Below, piece after piece: positions 40,112 to 48,789 of a stretch of DNA of 64,000 nt; the first letter of the stretch is position 1; every line of letters starts with the position of its first letter. Origin of the DNA: 62-47 sp044463945 (GTDB lineage Bacteria > Pseudomonadota > Alphaproteobacteria > Rhizobiales > Xanthobacteraceae); NCBI GenBank assembly GCA_044463945.1, contig JBIQLW010000003.1:1-64000 (forward strand), read 5' to 3'. The translations under genes were made by a program, and so were the position numbers. The notes beneath the pieces were generated by a model. That model saw only the letters and a program-made list of their open reading frames with translations. It searched no databases and had not been told where the DNA came from.

Positions 40112-40468
40112 TCAGCCGTGACGCCAGACGCATGTCATGCGCGGCACGATGACGGTGCCGCTCGGCCGGAACTCGCGCACGTAGGTCGCGGTGCAGTCGC
40201 GCACCGCGTTGGGGCCCGGATTGTATCGCGGATAGACGTCGTCGGGCTGATAGCGCGGATGGACCCGGATGCGGGTCGGCGGCCGGCGCCGCGCGCGACG
40301 CTGCGCCGACAGGTCGGTCGCCGCCGGCTGCGAAGCGGCCTGCGTCGCGGCGACGGCGCGCGGCGCCGTTCGCGCCTCGGCCGCGTGCGCGGCGGACCAG
40401 CCCGCCGCCATCCACACCCCGGCGGCCACGGCCACCTTCAGGATGACGCTGCCCCCATTTTGCCTCAT
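40112..40468 (-). CDS. Small exported protein, 118 aa
   Basis: A signal peptide (VILKVAVAAGVWMAAGWSAA, AHA-A cleavage near 29), then an Ala/Arg linker (DLSAQRRARRRPPTRIRVHP) and a C-terminal segment with PRYNPGPNAVRDCTATYVRE and TVIVPRMTCVWRHG. The two cysteines may form a disulfide. Periplasmic. No known family recognised beyond similar hypotheticals in Bradyrhizobium relatives. Confidence 0.7.
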   Translation of the reverse strand: MRQNGGSVILKVAVAAGVWMAAGWSAAHAAEARTAPRAVAATQAASQPAATDLSAQRRARRRPPTRIRVHPRYQPDDVYPRYNPGPNAVRDCTATYVREFRPSGTVIVPRMTCVWRHG

Positions 40469-40574
40469 GATTCCCGCGCCTCTTCCATCGTCGCCGGCGA
40501 CACCGTGTGCGATTGCCCCGCCCGCGTCAACCGCCGACGCGGCGACGATACCCGTTGCTTATATTTGCTAGGGT

Positions 40575-41030
40575 ATGATCCCGGAAGTGCAAGCCGATCG
40601 GCCAGAGGGTCAGGTGAAGGACAGCCAGAATTGGACAGCCGCCAAAGCGCCCTCCCTCTCCGAACTGGAGGCCATGGCGTGGGACCAGCTTGCGACCCTG
40701 CCCAAGGCGTTCCGCGACGCCTGCGCCGGCGTCGTCATCCGCGTCGACGACTTCGCCACCGACGAGGTGCTGGACGAACTGGGCGCCGAGAGCGAGTTCG
40801 ACATCCTCGGCCTGTTTCAGGGCGTCGGCCTGCCGTTCCGCAGCCATGACGACGTGGCCCCCATGCCCAACATGATCTGGCTCTACCGCCGCCCGATCCT
40901 CGATTACTGGGCCGACCACGACGAGACGCTCGGATTCATCGTGCGCCACGTCCTGGTCCACGAGATCGGCCACCATCTCGGCCTCTCCGACGACGACATG
41001 GAGGCCATCGAGGCGAGCGTCGCGGATTAG
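40575..41030 (+). CDS. Zincin-like metallopeptidase family protein
   Basis: A 151-aa protein with the extended zinc motif VLVHEIGHHLGLSDDDME (HExxHxxGxxD) near its C-terminus and NMIWLYRRPILDYWADHDE before it. This is the small zincin family (PF06262-like) of uncertain function in alphaproteobacteria. No signal peptide, so cytoplasmic. The ATG at 40575 is the first in frame; a later start is possible because the first 25 residues are poorly conserved in style. Confidence 0.85.
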   Translation: MIPEVQADRPEGQVKDSQNWTAAKAPSLSELEAMAWDQLATLPKAFRDACAGVVIRVDDFATDEVLDELGAESEFDILGLFQGVGLPFRSHDDVAPMPNMIWLYRRPILDYWADHDETLGFIVRHVLVHEIGHHLGLSDDDMEAIEASVAD

Positions 41031-41134
41031 CCCTCTCGCAAATCGGCCTTGGAGCGCCGGCGATATTTGGCTACAACCACCCCGGCTTCGCGGCGACACG
41101 CTGCGAGGCGCGTTTCTGGAGCGCGAGATCGGTC

Positions 41135-41740
41135 ATGGATAAATTCACCACGCTGGAAGGCGTCGCGGCGCCGCTGAAGATCATCAATGTCGATACCGAC
41201 ATGATCATCCCCAAGCAGTACCTCAAGACGATCAAGCGCACCGGCCTCGGCAAGGGTCTGTTCTCGGAGCAGCGCTACAACGACGACGGCAGCGAGAACC
41301 CGGACTTCGTGCTCAACAAGCCGGCCTATCGCAATGCCAAGATTCTCGTCGCCGGCGACAATTTCGGCTGCGGCTCCTCGCGCGAGCACGCGCCGTGGGC
41401 GCTGCTGGACTTCGGCATCCGCTGCGTGATCTCGACCTCGTTCGGCGACATCTTCTACAACAACTGTTTCAAGAACGGCATCCTGCCGATCCGCGTGTCG
41501 CAGGAGGACCTCGACAAGCTGTTCGACGACGCCGAGCGCGGCGCCAACTCGACCTTGACGATCGACCTCGCCAATCAGGAAATCCGCGGCCCCGACGGTG
41601 GCAAAGTCACTTTCGAGATCGATCCGTTCCGCAAGCATTGCCTGCTGAACGGCCTCGACGACATCGGGCTGACGATGGAGAAGACGCCCTCGATCGTGAC
41701 CTACGAGGCGAAGGCCGCCGAAGCGCGCCCCTGGGCGTGA
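41135..41740 (+). CDS. leuD: 3-isopropylmalate dehydratase small subunit LeuD
   Basis: A 201-aa protein. It has DTDMIIPKQYLKTIKRTGLG and ILVAGDNFGCGSSREHAPWA followed by LLDFGIRCVISTSFGDIF, the aconitase-swivel domain of the small subunit. With LeuC it isomerises 2-isopropylmalate to 3-isopropylmalate in leucine synthesis. leuC is not in the window. Complete and of normal length. It marks the return to core chromosome. Confidence 0.97.
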   Translation: MDKFTTLEGVAAPLKIINVDTDMIIPKQYLKTIKRTGLGKGLFSEQRYNDDGSENPDFVLNKPAYRNAKILVAGDNFGCGSSREHAPWALLDFGIRCVISTSFGDIFYNNCFKNGILPIRVSQEDLDKLFDDAERGANSTLTIDLANQEIRGPDGGKVTFEIDPFRKHCLLNGLDDIGLTMEKTPSIVTYEAKAAEARPWA

Positions 41741-41988
41741 GGAGCGGCAAGGCTCCTTCACCTCGCCATCGGCATCATCAGTTCGTCATGGCCGGGCACG
41801 CGGCAGACATTTGCTGACTGTCGAAATCTGAAGCCTTGCCGCGCGCCACGCTGTCGGAGACAACGTGCTGCTTGGCTGCGCGTACTGCCGACGCATCGCA
41901 TCGCGAGGCGGATTGCTCTGAATCAGGGAGACTAACGCCTGTCGCCAGGCGGCGCTGCTGCGATCCCCGTCAATGGAGCAATGCGCAG

Positions 41989-42465
41989 TTATTCCGGCCC
42001 GGCTACTGCCACGATCTCGGAGAGATTATCCAGAGGCAAGCCATCGGCGCGCATGAGGCGGGTGACCACCTCTTGGCCGTCCGCAGTTTGCAGGCGCAAT
42101 CGCGAGGGTCCGCCGGGCAGATGGGCTTCCGACCATTCGCGCAAGGCGACCAGCGCGGGCGTAAGCGCGCGGCCCTTCTCCGTCAGCACATAGCCATTGC
42201 GCTGCCGCCGGCCCGGCTCCCGATAGGGTCGCTGTTCGAGGATGCCTTCCGCGACCAGCTTTGACAGCCGCTCCGCGAGCACCGAACGCGGAATGCCAAG
42301 ATCGTCGTGCATCGCGTCAAACCGCTCCACCCCACACAAGGCTTCGCGCAGGATCAGCAGCGTCCAGCCGTCACCGATTGAGCGGATGGCCCGTGCGAGT
42401 GCGCATTCTGCAAGCGGCACAGGGGCATGGTGGGTGGGAACGATCTTGGAGGCATCTTCGGTCAT
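41989..42465 (-). CDS. HxlR-family transcriptional regulator
   Basis: A 158-aa winged-helix protein: PLAECALARAIRSIGDGWTL with LILREALCGVERFDAMHDDL, then GIPRSVLAERLSKLVAEGIL and EQRPYREPGRRQRNGYVLTE. HxlR proteins are dimeric one-component regulators, often cysteine-sensing (the Cys in PLAECAL is the usual sensor). An alternative start at 42495 exists; MTEDASK at 42465 leaves the operator untranslated. It is divergent from an MFS transporter gene with a shared operator between them, so it probably represses both. Confidence 0.9.
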   Translation of the reverse strand: MTEDASKIVPTHHAPVPLAECALARAIRSIGDGWTLLILREALCGVERFDAMHDDLGIPRSVLAERLSKLVAEGILEQRPYREPGRRQRNGYVLTEKGRALTPALVALREWSEAHLPGGPSRLRLQTADGQEVVTRLMRADGLPLDNLSEIVAVAGPE

Positions 42466-42488
42466 GCGGCCAGCATAACAGAGTTTGA

Positions 42489-42524
42489 TTTTCATACCCA
42501 GAGGAGATAGTCTGGATATGAAAA
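42489..42524. promoter_or_regulatory. Palindromic operator between hxlR-type gene and MFS gene
   Basis: Arms TTTTCATACCCAGA (42489-42502) and TCTGGATATGAAAA (42511-42524) match at 13 of 14 positions around an 8-nt spacer. Such long symmetrical sites are typical of HxlR dimers. The palindrome ends 10 nt before the MFS ATG and lies 24 nt before the regulator ATG. Confidence 0.75.
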
Positions 42525-42534
42525 ATGGACTCAG

Positions 42535-43875
42535 ATGCCAATGTCGCAATCTGCCGTCACGCCCGAGCTGATCGACCATCATCGCCAATGCGCGCACCGG
42601 AGCCGAAACGTAGCGATGCGCCGCGCATCTGGGCGCGCCCTTCGTTCTTTCTTGAACCTGTTGCCCAAGCTCTCATGGAGCCGTGCTGACAACTCGGCCA
42701 ATTCCGAGCCGGAGCACCCCCGCCGCGATGTTGCGATCGTTGCGGTGCTGGCGCTCGCGCCTGCAATCGGCCTCGGCATCGCACGCTTCGCCTATGCGCT
42801 GGTTCTGCCCGACATGCGCGCCGATCTTGGCTGGTCGTATGCGGATGCGGGTTGGATGAACACGACGAATGCCGCCGGCTATCTGCTCGGGGCCTTGGTC
42901 GCCGCGCGGGCAATCGCAACTATGGGCGCATACCGCGTCATGGTGGCCGGCGCATGGGCCTGCGTCGTGGCGCTCCTGCTTTGTGCCCTGTTCCGTCACG
43001 CCATAGCGCTCAACGCCGCCAGAGTGCTGGCCGGACTCGGCGGCGGCTTCGCCTTCGTGTCGGGCGGCGTGCTCGCGGCTGGCGTGGCGCAGCGCAACCC
43101 GGAACGCGCCGCCTTTCTGCTCGGCCTGTTCTATGCCGGACCGGGTCTCGGCATTTTGCTGTCGGGCGTCGCGGCTCCGCTCACCCTCGAAACGTTCGGA
43201 GCAGGATCGTGGGGCATGGCATGGGCCGCGCTCGCGCTCCTCTCCCTGCCGCTGGCGGTCGGCCTTCATCTGGCGCGGGGTGAAAGCGCGGCGGCTCCGC
43301 CATCCGAACCGACGAGTCCGCGCTACGGGGACATGCGCTGGCTGCTCTGCGGCTATCTGTTCTACGGCGCGGGCTATATTGCCTACATGACCTTTATGAT
43401 CGCCTGGGTGCAGGGCAGCGGCGGCAGGGTCAGTTTCCAAGCCCTGTTCTGGGCAGTGATCGGACTTGCGACGATGGCCTCGCCGTGGCTGTGGACCGTG
43501 ATCCTCAAGCGGCTCCTGCACGGGCACGCCTTTGCCGTCCTGACCGGCATCACCGCCATCGGGGCAATGTTGCCGCTCATATCCAATACGGTGCCCATGC
43601 TGCTCGCATCGGCGGCATTGTTCGGCAGCGCATTTTTCGCGGTGGTGGCTGCAACGACCGCCTTCGTGAGACGCAACTTCCCGCAAGGGCAATGGGCATC
43701 TGCCATCGGCATTCTGACCGTCGGCTTCGGGATCGGTCAGATGCTCGGACCGGTCGCTATCGGCGTGGTCAACGATGTGATGCGCAATCTCTCGAGCGGT
43801 TTATGGGCGTCCGTGTTGCTGTTGCTTATCGCCGCAATGCTTAGCGCGTTGCAGCGGGATCGTGAGGCAACATGA
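42535..43875 (+). CDS. MFS transporter, YbfB/YjiJ family
   Basis: A membrane protein with about 12 hydrophobic helices. The core starts at VAIVAVLALAPAIGLGIARF, AYALVLPDMRADLGWSYADA and GWMNTTNAAGYLLGALVAAR, the PF06779 (YbfB/YjiJ) signature. The first 60 residues (to EPEHPRRD) are soluble, Arg/Ser-rich and unlike the family, so the true start may be later; no strong ribosome site settles it. It is probably an exporter of a small toxic compound under control of the divergent HxlR regulator. Confidence 0.85.
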   Translation: MPMSQSAVTPELIDHHRQCAHRSRNVAMRRASGRALRSFLNLLPKLSWSRADNSANSEPEHPRRDVAIVAVLALAPAIGLGIARFAYALVLPDMRADLGWSYADAGWMNTTNAAGYLLGALVAARAIATMGAYRVMVAGAWACVVALLLCALFRHAIALNAARVLAGLGGGFAFVSGGVLAAGVAQRNPERAAFLLGLFYAGPGLGILLSGVAAPLTLETFGAGSWGMAWAALALLSLPLAVGLHLARGESAAAPPSEPTSPRYGDMRWLLCGYLFYGAGYIAYMTFMIAWVQGSGGRVSFQALFWAVIGLATMASPWLWTVILKRLLHGHAFAVLTGITAIGAMLPLISNTVPMLLASAALFGSAFFAVVAATTAFVRRNFPQGQWASAIGILTVGFGIGQMLGPVAIGVVNDVMRNLSSGLWASVLLLLIAAMLSALQRDREAT

Positions 43876-43924
43876 GGCGGCGGGAGGGCAGATGGACGAC
43901 CGTGTGTCGATGGCTGCTCTGATA

Positions 43925-44170
43925 TAAGACATGCGCTGGACGGGCCGACAGCGATTGGACGACGCCCTTGAGGCAGCCGAAGCCATCCGCGAAATCATCG
44001 ACCGCACCGTCATCACCCCCGACGCGCCGCGACTTCGCCGTCACCCCGCAAAACGAGCTTGGCACAATCCTCAACTGGATCGAGCACACCGGAAAGCCGG
44101 CTACAAGCTCGCAACCGCCACCTCATCCCGTTTGTCGGCTTCGGTTAAAACTCGGGCTTGTCCCGGCCAT
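43925..44170 (+). pseudogene. Large serine recombinase, C-terminal remnant
   Basis: Two frames together give RWTGRQRLDDALEAAEAIRE with IIDRTVITPDAP and, after a +1 shift near 44020, FAVTPQNELGTILNWIEHTG with KPATSS and LRLKLGLVPAI. This resembles the coiled-coil and C-terminal end of large serine recombinases (xxVVxTP...GELATILN pattern). Catalytic and zinc-ribbon domains are missing. It may be the scar of the element that brought in the HxlR/MFS pair. Confidence 0.5.
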
Positions 44171-44194
44171 CCCCATCTTTGCGACGTGCTGCTG

Positions 44195-46468
44195 TCAGTT
44201 CGCCCCCTTCACCGCCTCGGCGGCGGCGATCGCCGCCATGTTGATGATACCGCGGCTGGTGACAGTGGGCGCCAGAACATGCGCGGCCCTGCCGGTCCCC
44301 ATCAGGATCGGGCCGATGGGGAGTCCCTTATTCAATTCAGTCAACAACGTCAGCGACAGGTTGGCGGCTTCCAGATTGGGGAAGATCAACAGGTTGGCTT
44401 CGCCCGAGAACGCCGGGTTGGAGATATAGTCCTTGCGCAGCAGCGGATTGACCGCGAGATCGCCGGGCATCTCGCCCTCCACCTGCAGGTCGGGCGCGAC
44501 CGCCTTCAGCTTGCGATAGACGTCGCGCATCTTGGCGGCCGACGCCGCGTCGCGCGAGCCGAACGCCGAATGGCTGAGCAGCGCCACCTTGGCCTCGATC
44601 TTGAAACGGCTCAGGTGATCGCGCGCCTGCAACGTGATCTTGACGATCTCGTCGGCATCGGGGTCGGCGTTGACGTAGGTATCGGCCAGAAAGAACGTGC
44701 CGCGCGGCAGGATCAGCACCGACAGCGTCGAGAGGTGAGAAACGCCGTCGGCAAGGCCGAGGATCGCCTCCAACTCGCGGGCATGGCCGATGAAATCGCC
44801 TTCCAGCCCGCACAGCAGCGCATCCGCCTCGCCCCGGTGCATCGCCAGCGCGGCGATCGCCGTGGTGTTGGTGCGCACAACCGCACGCGCGCGATCGATG
44901 GTGACGCCGTTGCGCTCCTGCAAGGAATGATAGAGGGCGACATAGTCGCGATAGCGCGGATCGTCCTCGGGATTGATGATCTCGATGTCGCCGGCGCGGA
45001 TCGGCAGGCCAAGGCGCTCGCAGCGCTGCTCGATGACGGTCGGTCGGCCGATCAGGATCGGACGGGCAATGGTTTCGTCGATCAGCACCTGCGCGGCGCG
45101 CAGCACGCGCTCATCCTCGCCGTCGGCGAAGGCGACCCGCACGCCCTTGCCGAGCGTCTGCTCGATCATCGGCTTCATCACCAGACCCGAGCGGAACACG
45201 AAGCGCTTGAGGCTGTCCTGATAGGCCGCCATGTCGGTGATCGGACGACGCGCGACGCCCGAGTTCATCGCCGCCTGCGCCACCGCCGGCGCGATCCGCA
45301 GGATCAAACGCTGATCGAACGGCGACGGAATCAGATAGTCGCGTCCGAACGTCGCCGGCACGCCGCTCACCGTCGCCTCCAGACCCGGCTCATGCGCCAG
45401 TTGCGCGATGGCGTAAGCGGCTGCGCGCTTCATGTCCTCGTTGATGACGGTGGCGCCGACGTCGAGCGCGCCACGGAAGATGAACGGGAAACACAGGACG
45501 TTGTTGACCTGGTTCGGATAGTCGGAGCGTCCGGTGCAGATCAGGGCATCAGGCCGCGCCGCCATCGCGATCTCCGGCATGATCTCCGGCACCGGGTTGG
45601 ACAGCGCCAGGATCACCGGATCGGGCGCCATGTCGCGGATCATCTCCGGCTTCAACGCGCCGGCCTGCGACAGCCCGACATAGATGTCGGCGCCAGCCAT
45701 CACCTCGGCGAGTTCGGTCGCCTCCGTCGCTTGCGCGAACGCGCCGCGCCAGCGATCGACCGCATTGCTGCGCTTGGTGGTGACCAGCCCCTTGCTGTCG
45801 GCGATGAAGATGTTCTCGCGCTTTGCCCCCACCGCAATCAGCATATCCATGCAGGCGATCGCGGCGGCACCCGCGCCGGAGGTGCAGATCCTGGCGTTGC
45901 CGATGTCCTTGCCGACCAGCCGCATGGCGTTGAGAACCGCGGCCGCGACGATGATCGCGGTGCCGTGCTGATCGTCATGAAAGACCGGAATCTTCATGCG
46001 CTCGCGCAGCGTTTCCTCGACCAGGAAACAGTCCGGCGCCTTGATGTCCTCCAGATTGATGCCGCCGAAACTCGGCTCCAGCGGCGCGATGATCTCGATC
46101 AGCTTGGCCGGATCGGTTTCCGCGATCTCGATATCGATGCCGTCGATGCCGGCGAACTTCTTGAACAGAACCGCCTTGCCTTCCATCACCGGCTTGGCCG
46201 CCGCCGCGCCGATATTGCCGAGCCCGAGCACGGCGGTGCCGTTGGAGATGACGGCGACGAGATTGCCCTTCGCGGTATAACGATACGCCTGATCGGGATC
46301 GGCGGCGATTTCCTCGCAAGGGGCGGCAACGCCGGGCGAATAGGCCAGCGACAGGTCGCGGGTGTTGGACAGCGGCTTGGTCGGGGTCAGCTCGATCTTG
46401 CCCGGTTTCGGAAATTCGTGAAACCGCAGCGCCGAGGCGCGCAAGTTGGCTTGGTCTTCTTCCAGCAC
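44195..46468 (-). CDS. maeB: NADP-dependent malic enzyme with phosphotransacetylase-like C-terminus
   Basis: A 757-aa two-domain protein. The malic domain has LAYSPGVAAPCEEIAADPDQ, the catalytic Lys/Asp region IKAPDCFLVEETLRER, FHDDQHGTAIIVAAAVLNAM and the NAD(P) site ICTSGAGAAAIACMDML. The C-terminal half (about 430-757) is a phosphotransacetylase-like domain (RVAFADGEDERVLRAAQVLI, PILIGRPTVIEQR) that is regulatory in MaeB enzymes. It makes pyruvate, CO2 and NADPH from malate. I chose GTG 46468, which has a GGGGGA ribosome site, over the TTG at 46519. Confidence 0.95.
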   Translation of the reverse strand: MLEEDQANLRASALRFHEFPKPGKIELTPTKPLSNTRDLSLAYSPGVAAPCEEIAADPDQAYRYTAKGNLVAVISNGTAVLGLGNIGAAAAKPVMEGKAVLFKKFAGIDGIDIEIAETDPAKLIEIIAPLEPSFGGINLEDIKAPDCFLVEETLRERMKIPVFHDDQHGTAIIVAAAVLNAMRLVGKDIGNARICTSGAGAAAIACMDMLIAVGAKRENIFIADSKGLVTTKRSNAVDRWRGAFAQATEATELAEVMAGADIYVGLSQAGALKPEMIRDMAPDPVILALSNPVPEIMPEIAMAARPDALICTGRSDYPNQVNNVLCFPFIFRGALDVGATVINEDMKRAAAYAIAQLAHEPGLEATVSGVPATFGRDYLIPSPFDQRLILRIAPAVAQAAMNSGVARRPITDMAAYQDSLKRFVFRSGLVMKPMIEQTLGKGVRVAFADGEDERVLRAAQVLIDETIARPILIGRPTVIEQRCERLGLPIRAGDIEIINPEDDPRYRDYVALYHSLQERNGVTIDRARAVVRTNTTAIAALAMHRGEADALLCGLEGDFIGHARELEAILGLADGVSHLSTLSVLILPRGTFFLADTYVNADPDADEIVKITLQARDHLSRFKIEAKVALLSHSAFGSRDAASAAKMRDVYRKLKAVAPDLQVEGEMPGDLAVNPLLRKDYISNPAFSGEANLLIFPNLEAANLSLTLLTELNKGLPIGPILMGTGRAAHVLAPTVTSRGIINMAAIAAAEAVKGAN

Positions 46469-46640
46469 AGTCAATCCCCCGATGCGTTCGTCCCGCTCGC
46501 GAGCGCGTGCCGGACGCAATTCCGCTGTTGCCGATGGCGATGCCGACGGGAGGTGGCAAATCCAACCAGCCGGGGCGGCAAGAAAAAAGCCTAATTTTCG
46601 TCAGGTCAAGTCAACGCTGCGATGCAGCGGCACGCATCGC

Positions 46641-47732
46641 CTATGGTGAGATGGCGCCGATCGACCACGGCAGCGCAATGCCACCCCTGAACACCACCAC
46701 CTCGTCGTCCTCGACCGCGACCGCCGCCATGGCGCGGCTTTCGCGGCGCTCAAGAACCAGCGTGCCGCGATTGAGTTCGAGGCCGTAGAAGCGCGCGCCG
46801 TTGAGCGAGGCGAATGCTTCGAAACGGTCCAGCGCATTCTCCTCGTCGAACACCTGCACGTAGGTCTGAAGCGCGGTCGCGCCGCCGAAGATGCCGGCCG
46901 AGCAGCACTCCGCCTCCTTGCGCACACGCGGATGCGGCGCGGTGTCGGTGCCGATGAAGAAGCAGCTCTCGCCCGAGGTTGCGGCCTTGCGCAGCGCCAG
47001 CCGGTGCCGCTCGCGCTTGGCCACCGGCAGGCAGTAGAGATGCGGCTGCAACCCGCCCTGAAACAGCGAGGTGCGGTTGATGACGAGATGGTGCGGCGTG
47101 ATCGTCGCACCCACGCGCGGCGCATGGGCACGGACAATGTCCAGTGTCTCCGCCGTGGTGGCATGCTCGATCACGACTTTCAGTCCCTGATGCCGCTTGA
47201 GCATCGGCAACAGGCTCTGCTCCATGAAGACGGCCTCGCGGTCGAAGATATCGATTGCGGGATCGGTGGCCTCGCCATGGATCAGCACCGGCATCCCGAT
47301 CTTTTCCATACGCTCCAGCACCGGCGCCAGCGCGGCAATGTCGGTGACGCCGTGATGGGCGTTGGTGGTGGCGCCCGCCGGGTAGAGCTTGGCCGCGACC
47401 CATACGCCCTCCGCATGACCGCGCGCGATCTCGTCCGGCGAGGTCGCATCGGTCAGGTAGCAGGTCATCAGCGGCTGGAAATCGGAGCCCGCCGGGCGCG
47501 CGGCGAGAATGCGGTCACGATAGGCGCTGGCCGCCGCGACCGTCGTCACCGGCGGCACCAGATTCGGCATGATGATGCCGCGCGCGAACTGCGCGGCGGT
47601 GAACGGCAGCACCGCGGAAAGCATGGCGCCGTCGCGCAGATGCACGTGCCAGTCGTCGGGACGCCGGATGCAGATGGCGGTGACCGGCGCGGCGGCGGAC
47701 GCGGCGCGGTCGAACATGGTGTCGAGACTCAT
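46641..47732 (-). CDS. pyrC: Dihydroorotase, class II (PyrC)
   Basis: A 363-aa protein. Zinc ligands are in DDWHVHLRDG (His29, His31), the carbamylated Lys115 in AAKLYPAGATTNAHHGV, and MPVLIHGEATDP, VIEHATTAETLDI and FIGTDTAPHPRVRKEAECCS follow. It closes carbamoyl-aspartate to dihydroorotate in pyrimidine synthesis. The class II length and motif set match E. coli PyrC. ATG 47730-47732 is preferred over the upstream GTG. Confidence 0.95.
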   Translation of the reverse strand: MSLDTMFDRAASAAAPVTAICIRRPDDWHVHLRDGAMLSAVLPFTAAQFARGIIMPNLVPPVTTVAAASAYRDRILAARPAGSDFQPLMTCYLTDATSPDEIARGHAEGVWVAAKLYPAGATTNAHHGVTDIAALAPVLERMEKIGMPVLIHGEATDPAIDIFDREAVFMEQSLLPMLKRHQGLKVVIEHATTAETLDIVRAHAPRVGATITPHHLVINRTSLFQGGLQPHLYCLPVAKRERHRLALRKAATSGESCFFIGTDTAPHPRVRKEAECCSAGIFGGATALQTYVQVFDEENALDRFEAFASLNGARFYGLELNRGTLVLERRESRAMAAVAVEDDEVVVFRGGIALPWSIGAISP

Positions 47733-47785
47733 GGCCCGCACTATACGCCAAACCGTGACCGGCTTGGAACCGGCGCGGCGGCGAA

Positions 47786-48691
47786 CTATCGCCGCGCGCG
47801 GCCGAGACGGTCGGCGAGATAGGTGATCAGCGCCTCGACCCGCGCCGGCCGCGGCCCGCCCGGCGGCGTGATCAGATGCAGCGCGCCCTCGGGCTGCTTC
47901 CAGCCGTCGAGAATGACCTCCACCTGTCCGGCGGCGATGGCGTCACCGACAATGAAGTCCGGCAAGTCGGCGATGCCAAGACCTGCGATCAGCGCCGGCA
48001 GCAGCGCCTCGCCGTTGTTGACCCGCAACTGGCTCCGGGGCCGCACCGTGGCCTGCTCGCCGGCGGCGTTGGCGAAATGCCAGGCGTTCGGCGTCGAGAA
48101 ATAGGCGTAGGCGAAGCAGCGGTGCTGTGCCAGGTGCATCGGATGGGTCGGGCGGCCGTGGCGCGCGAGATAGGCCGGCGCCGCCACGGTATGGCGCGGC
48201 ATCGCGCACAGCCGCCGCGCCACCAGCGAGGAATCGGGCAGGCTGGCGATCCGCAAACCGAGGTCGAATCCCTCGCCGATCAGATCCACCATGGCGTCGC
48301 TGAGATGCAGATCGACGGCGACGTCGGGATATTGCGCGAGGAAATCCGGCAGCAGCGGCGCAACCACCTTGACCCCGAAGGTCATCGGCGCCGCCACCCG
48401 CACCAGCCCGCGCGGCGTGGCCGCTTCCGCCAGCGCCTCGCTCTCGGCGGCCTCGCCGTCCGCCAGAAGCCGCGCCGCCTTGACCGCCAGCGTCCGTCCG
48501 GCGTCGGTCAACGCCAGGCGTCGCGAGGTGCGGTTGAACAGCCGCGCACCCAACCGCTGCTCCAGCCGCGCTATCGCCTTCGAGACCGTCGCCTTGGACA
48601 GCGCCAGTTCGCTCGCCGCCGCAGCGAAGGAGCGCAGTTCCACCACTTTGGCAAAGATCGCCAGCGCCTCGAAGTCGGGGAGCTTTGACAT
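47786..48691 (-). CDS. LysR-family transcriptional regulator
   Basis: A 301-aa protein. The N-terminal HTH (FEALAIFAKVVELRSFAAAA, SELALSKATVSKAIARLEQR, LGARLFNRTSRRLALTDAGR) is followed by the LysR substrate-binding fold. It is divergent from the pirin gene and most likely controls it. A GAAAC-5-GTTTC inverted repeat (48702-48716) in the shared spacer is a candidate binding site. ATG 48689-48691 is preferred over 48718. Confidence 0.92.
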   Translation of the reverse strand: MSKLPDFEALAIFAKVVELRSFAAAASELALSKATVSKAIARLEQRLGARLFNRTSRRLALTDAGRTLAVKAARLLADGEAAESEALAEAATPRGLVRVAAPMTFGVKVVAPLLPDFLAQYPDVAVDLHLSDAMVDLIGEGFDLGLRIASLPDSSLVARRLCAMPRHTVAAPAYLARHGRPTHPMHLAQHRCFAYAYFSTPNAWHFANAAGEQATVRPRSQLRVNNGEALLPALIAGLGIADLPDFIVGDAIAAGQVEVILDGWKQPEGALHLITPPGGPRPARVEALITYLADRLGRARR

Positions 48692-48701
48692 ATCAATTCT
48701 A

Positions 48702-48716
48702 GAAACAATGGGTTTC
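48702..48716. promoter_or_regulatory. Inverted repeat GAAAC-N5-GTTTC in the LysR/pirin spacer
   Basis: GAAAC (48702-48706) and GTTTC (48712-48716) lie 11 nt upstream of the LysR start, inside a wider TAGAAA (48700-48705) / TTTCTA (48722-48727) symmetry. LysR sites are usually short interrupted palindromes of this size. Confidence 0.4.
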
Positions 48717-48789
48717 AATCATTTCTATTTATAGCCCGATGGAAGCCGCTTATCTAGCCGTCAATACTTGTGTGGAAAGGAGCAATCCG

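Noticed and set aside
46469..46519. TTG start for maeB, 17 codons upstream
   Set aside because: The added residues (RPARARERDERIGG) are not family-like and no ribosome site precedes them. GTG 46468 has GGGGGA at good distance.
43931..46594. An 887-codon open frame opposite the malic enzyme gene
   Set aside because: It is antisense to the clearly conserved maeB frame. Its product is Arg/Gly/His-rich and of low complexity, the usual mirror of a GC-rich gene. Only its first part (43925-44170) has independent similarity, to a serine recombinase.
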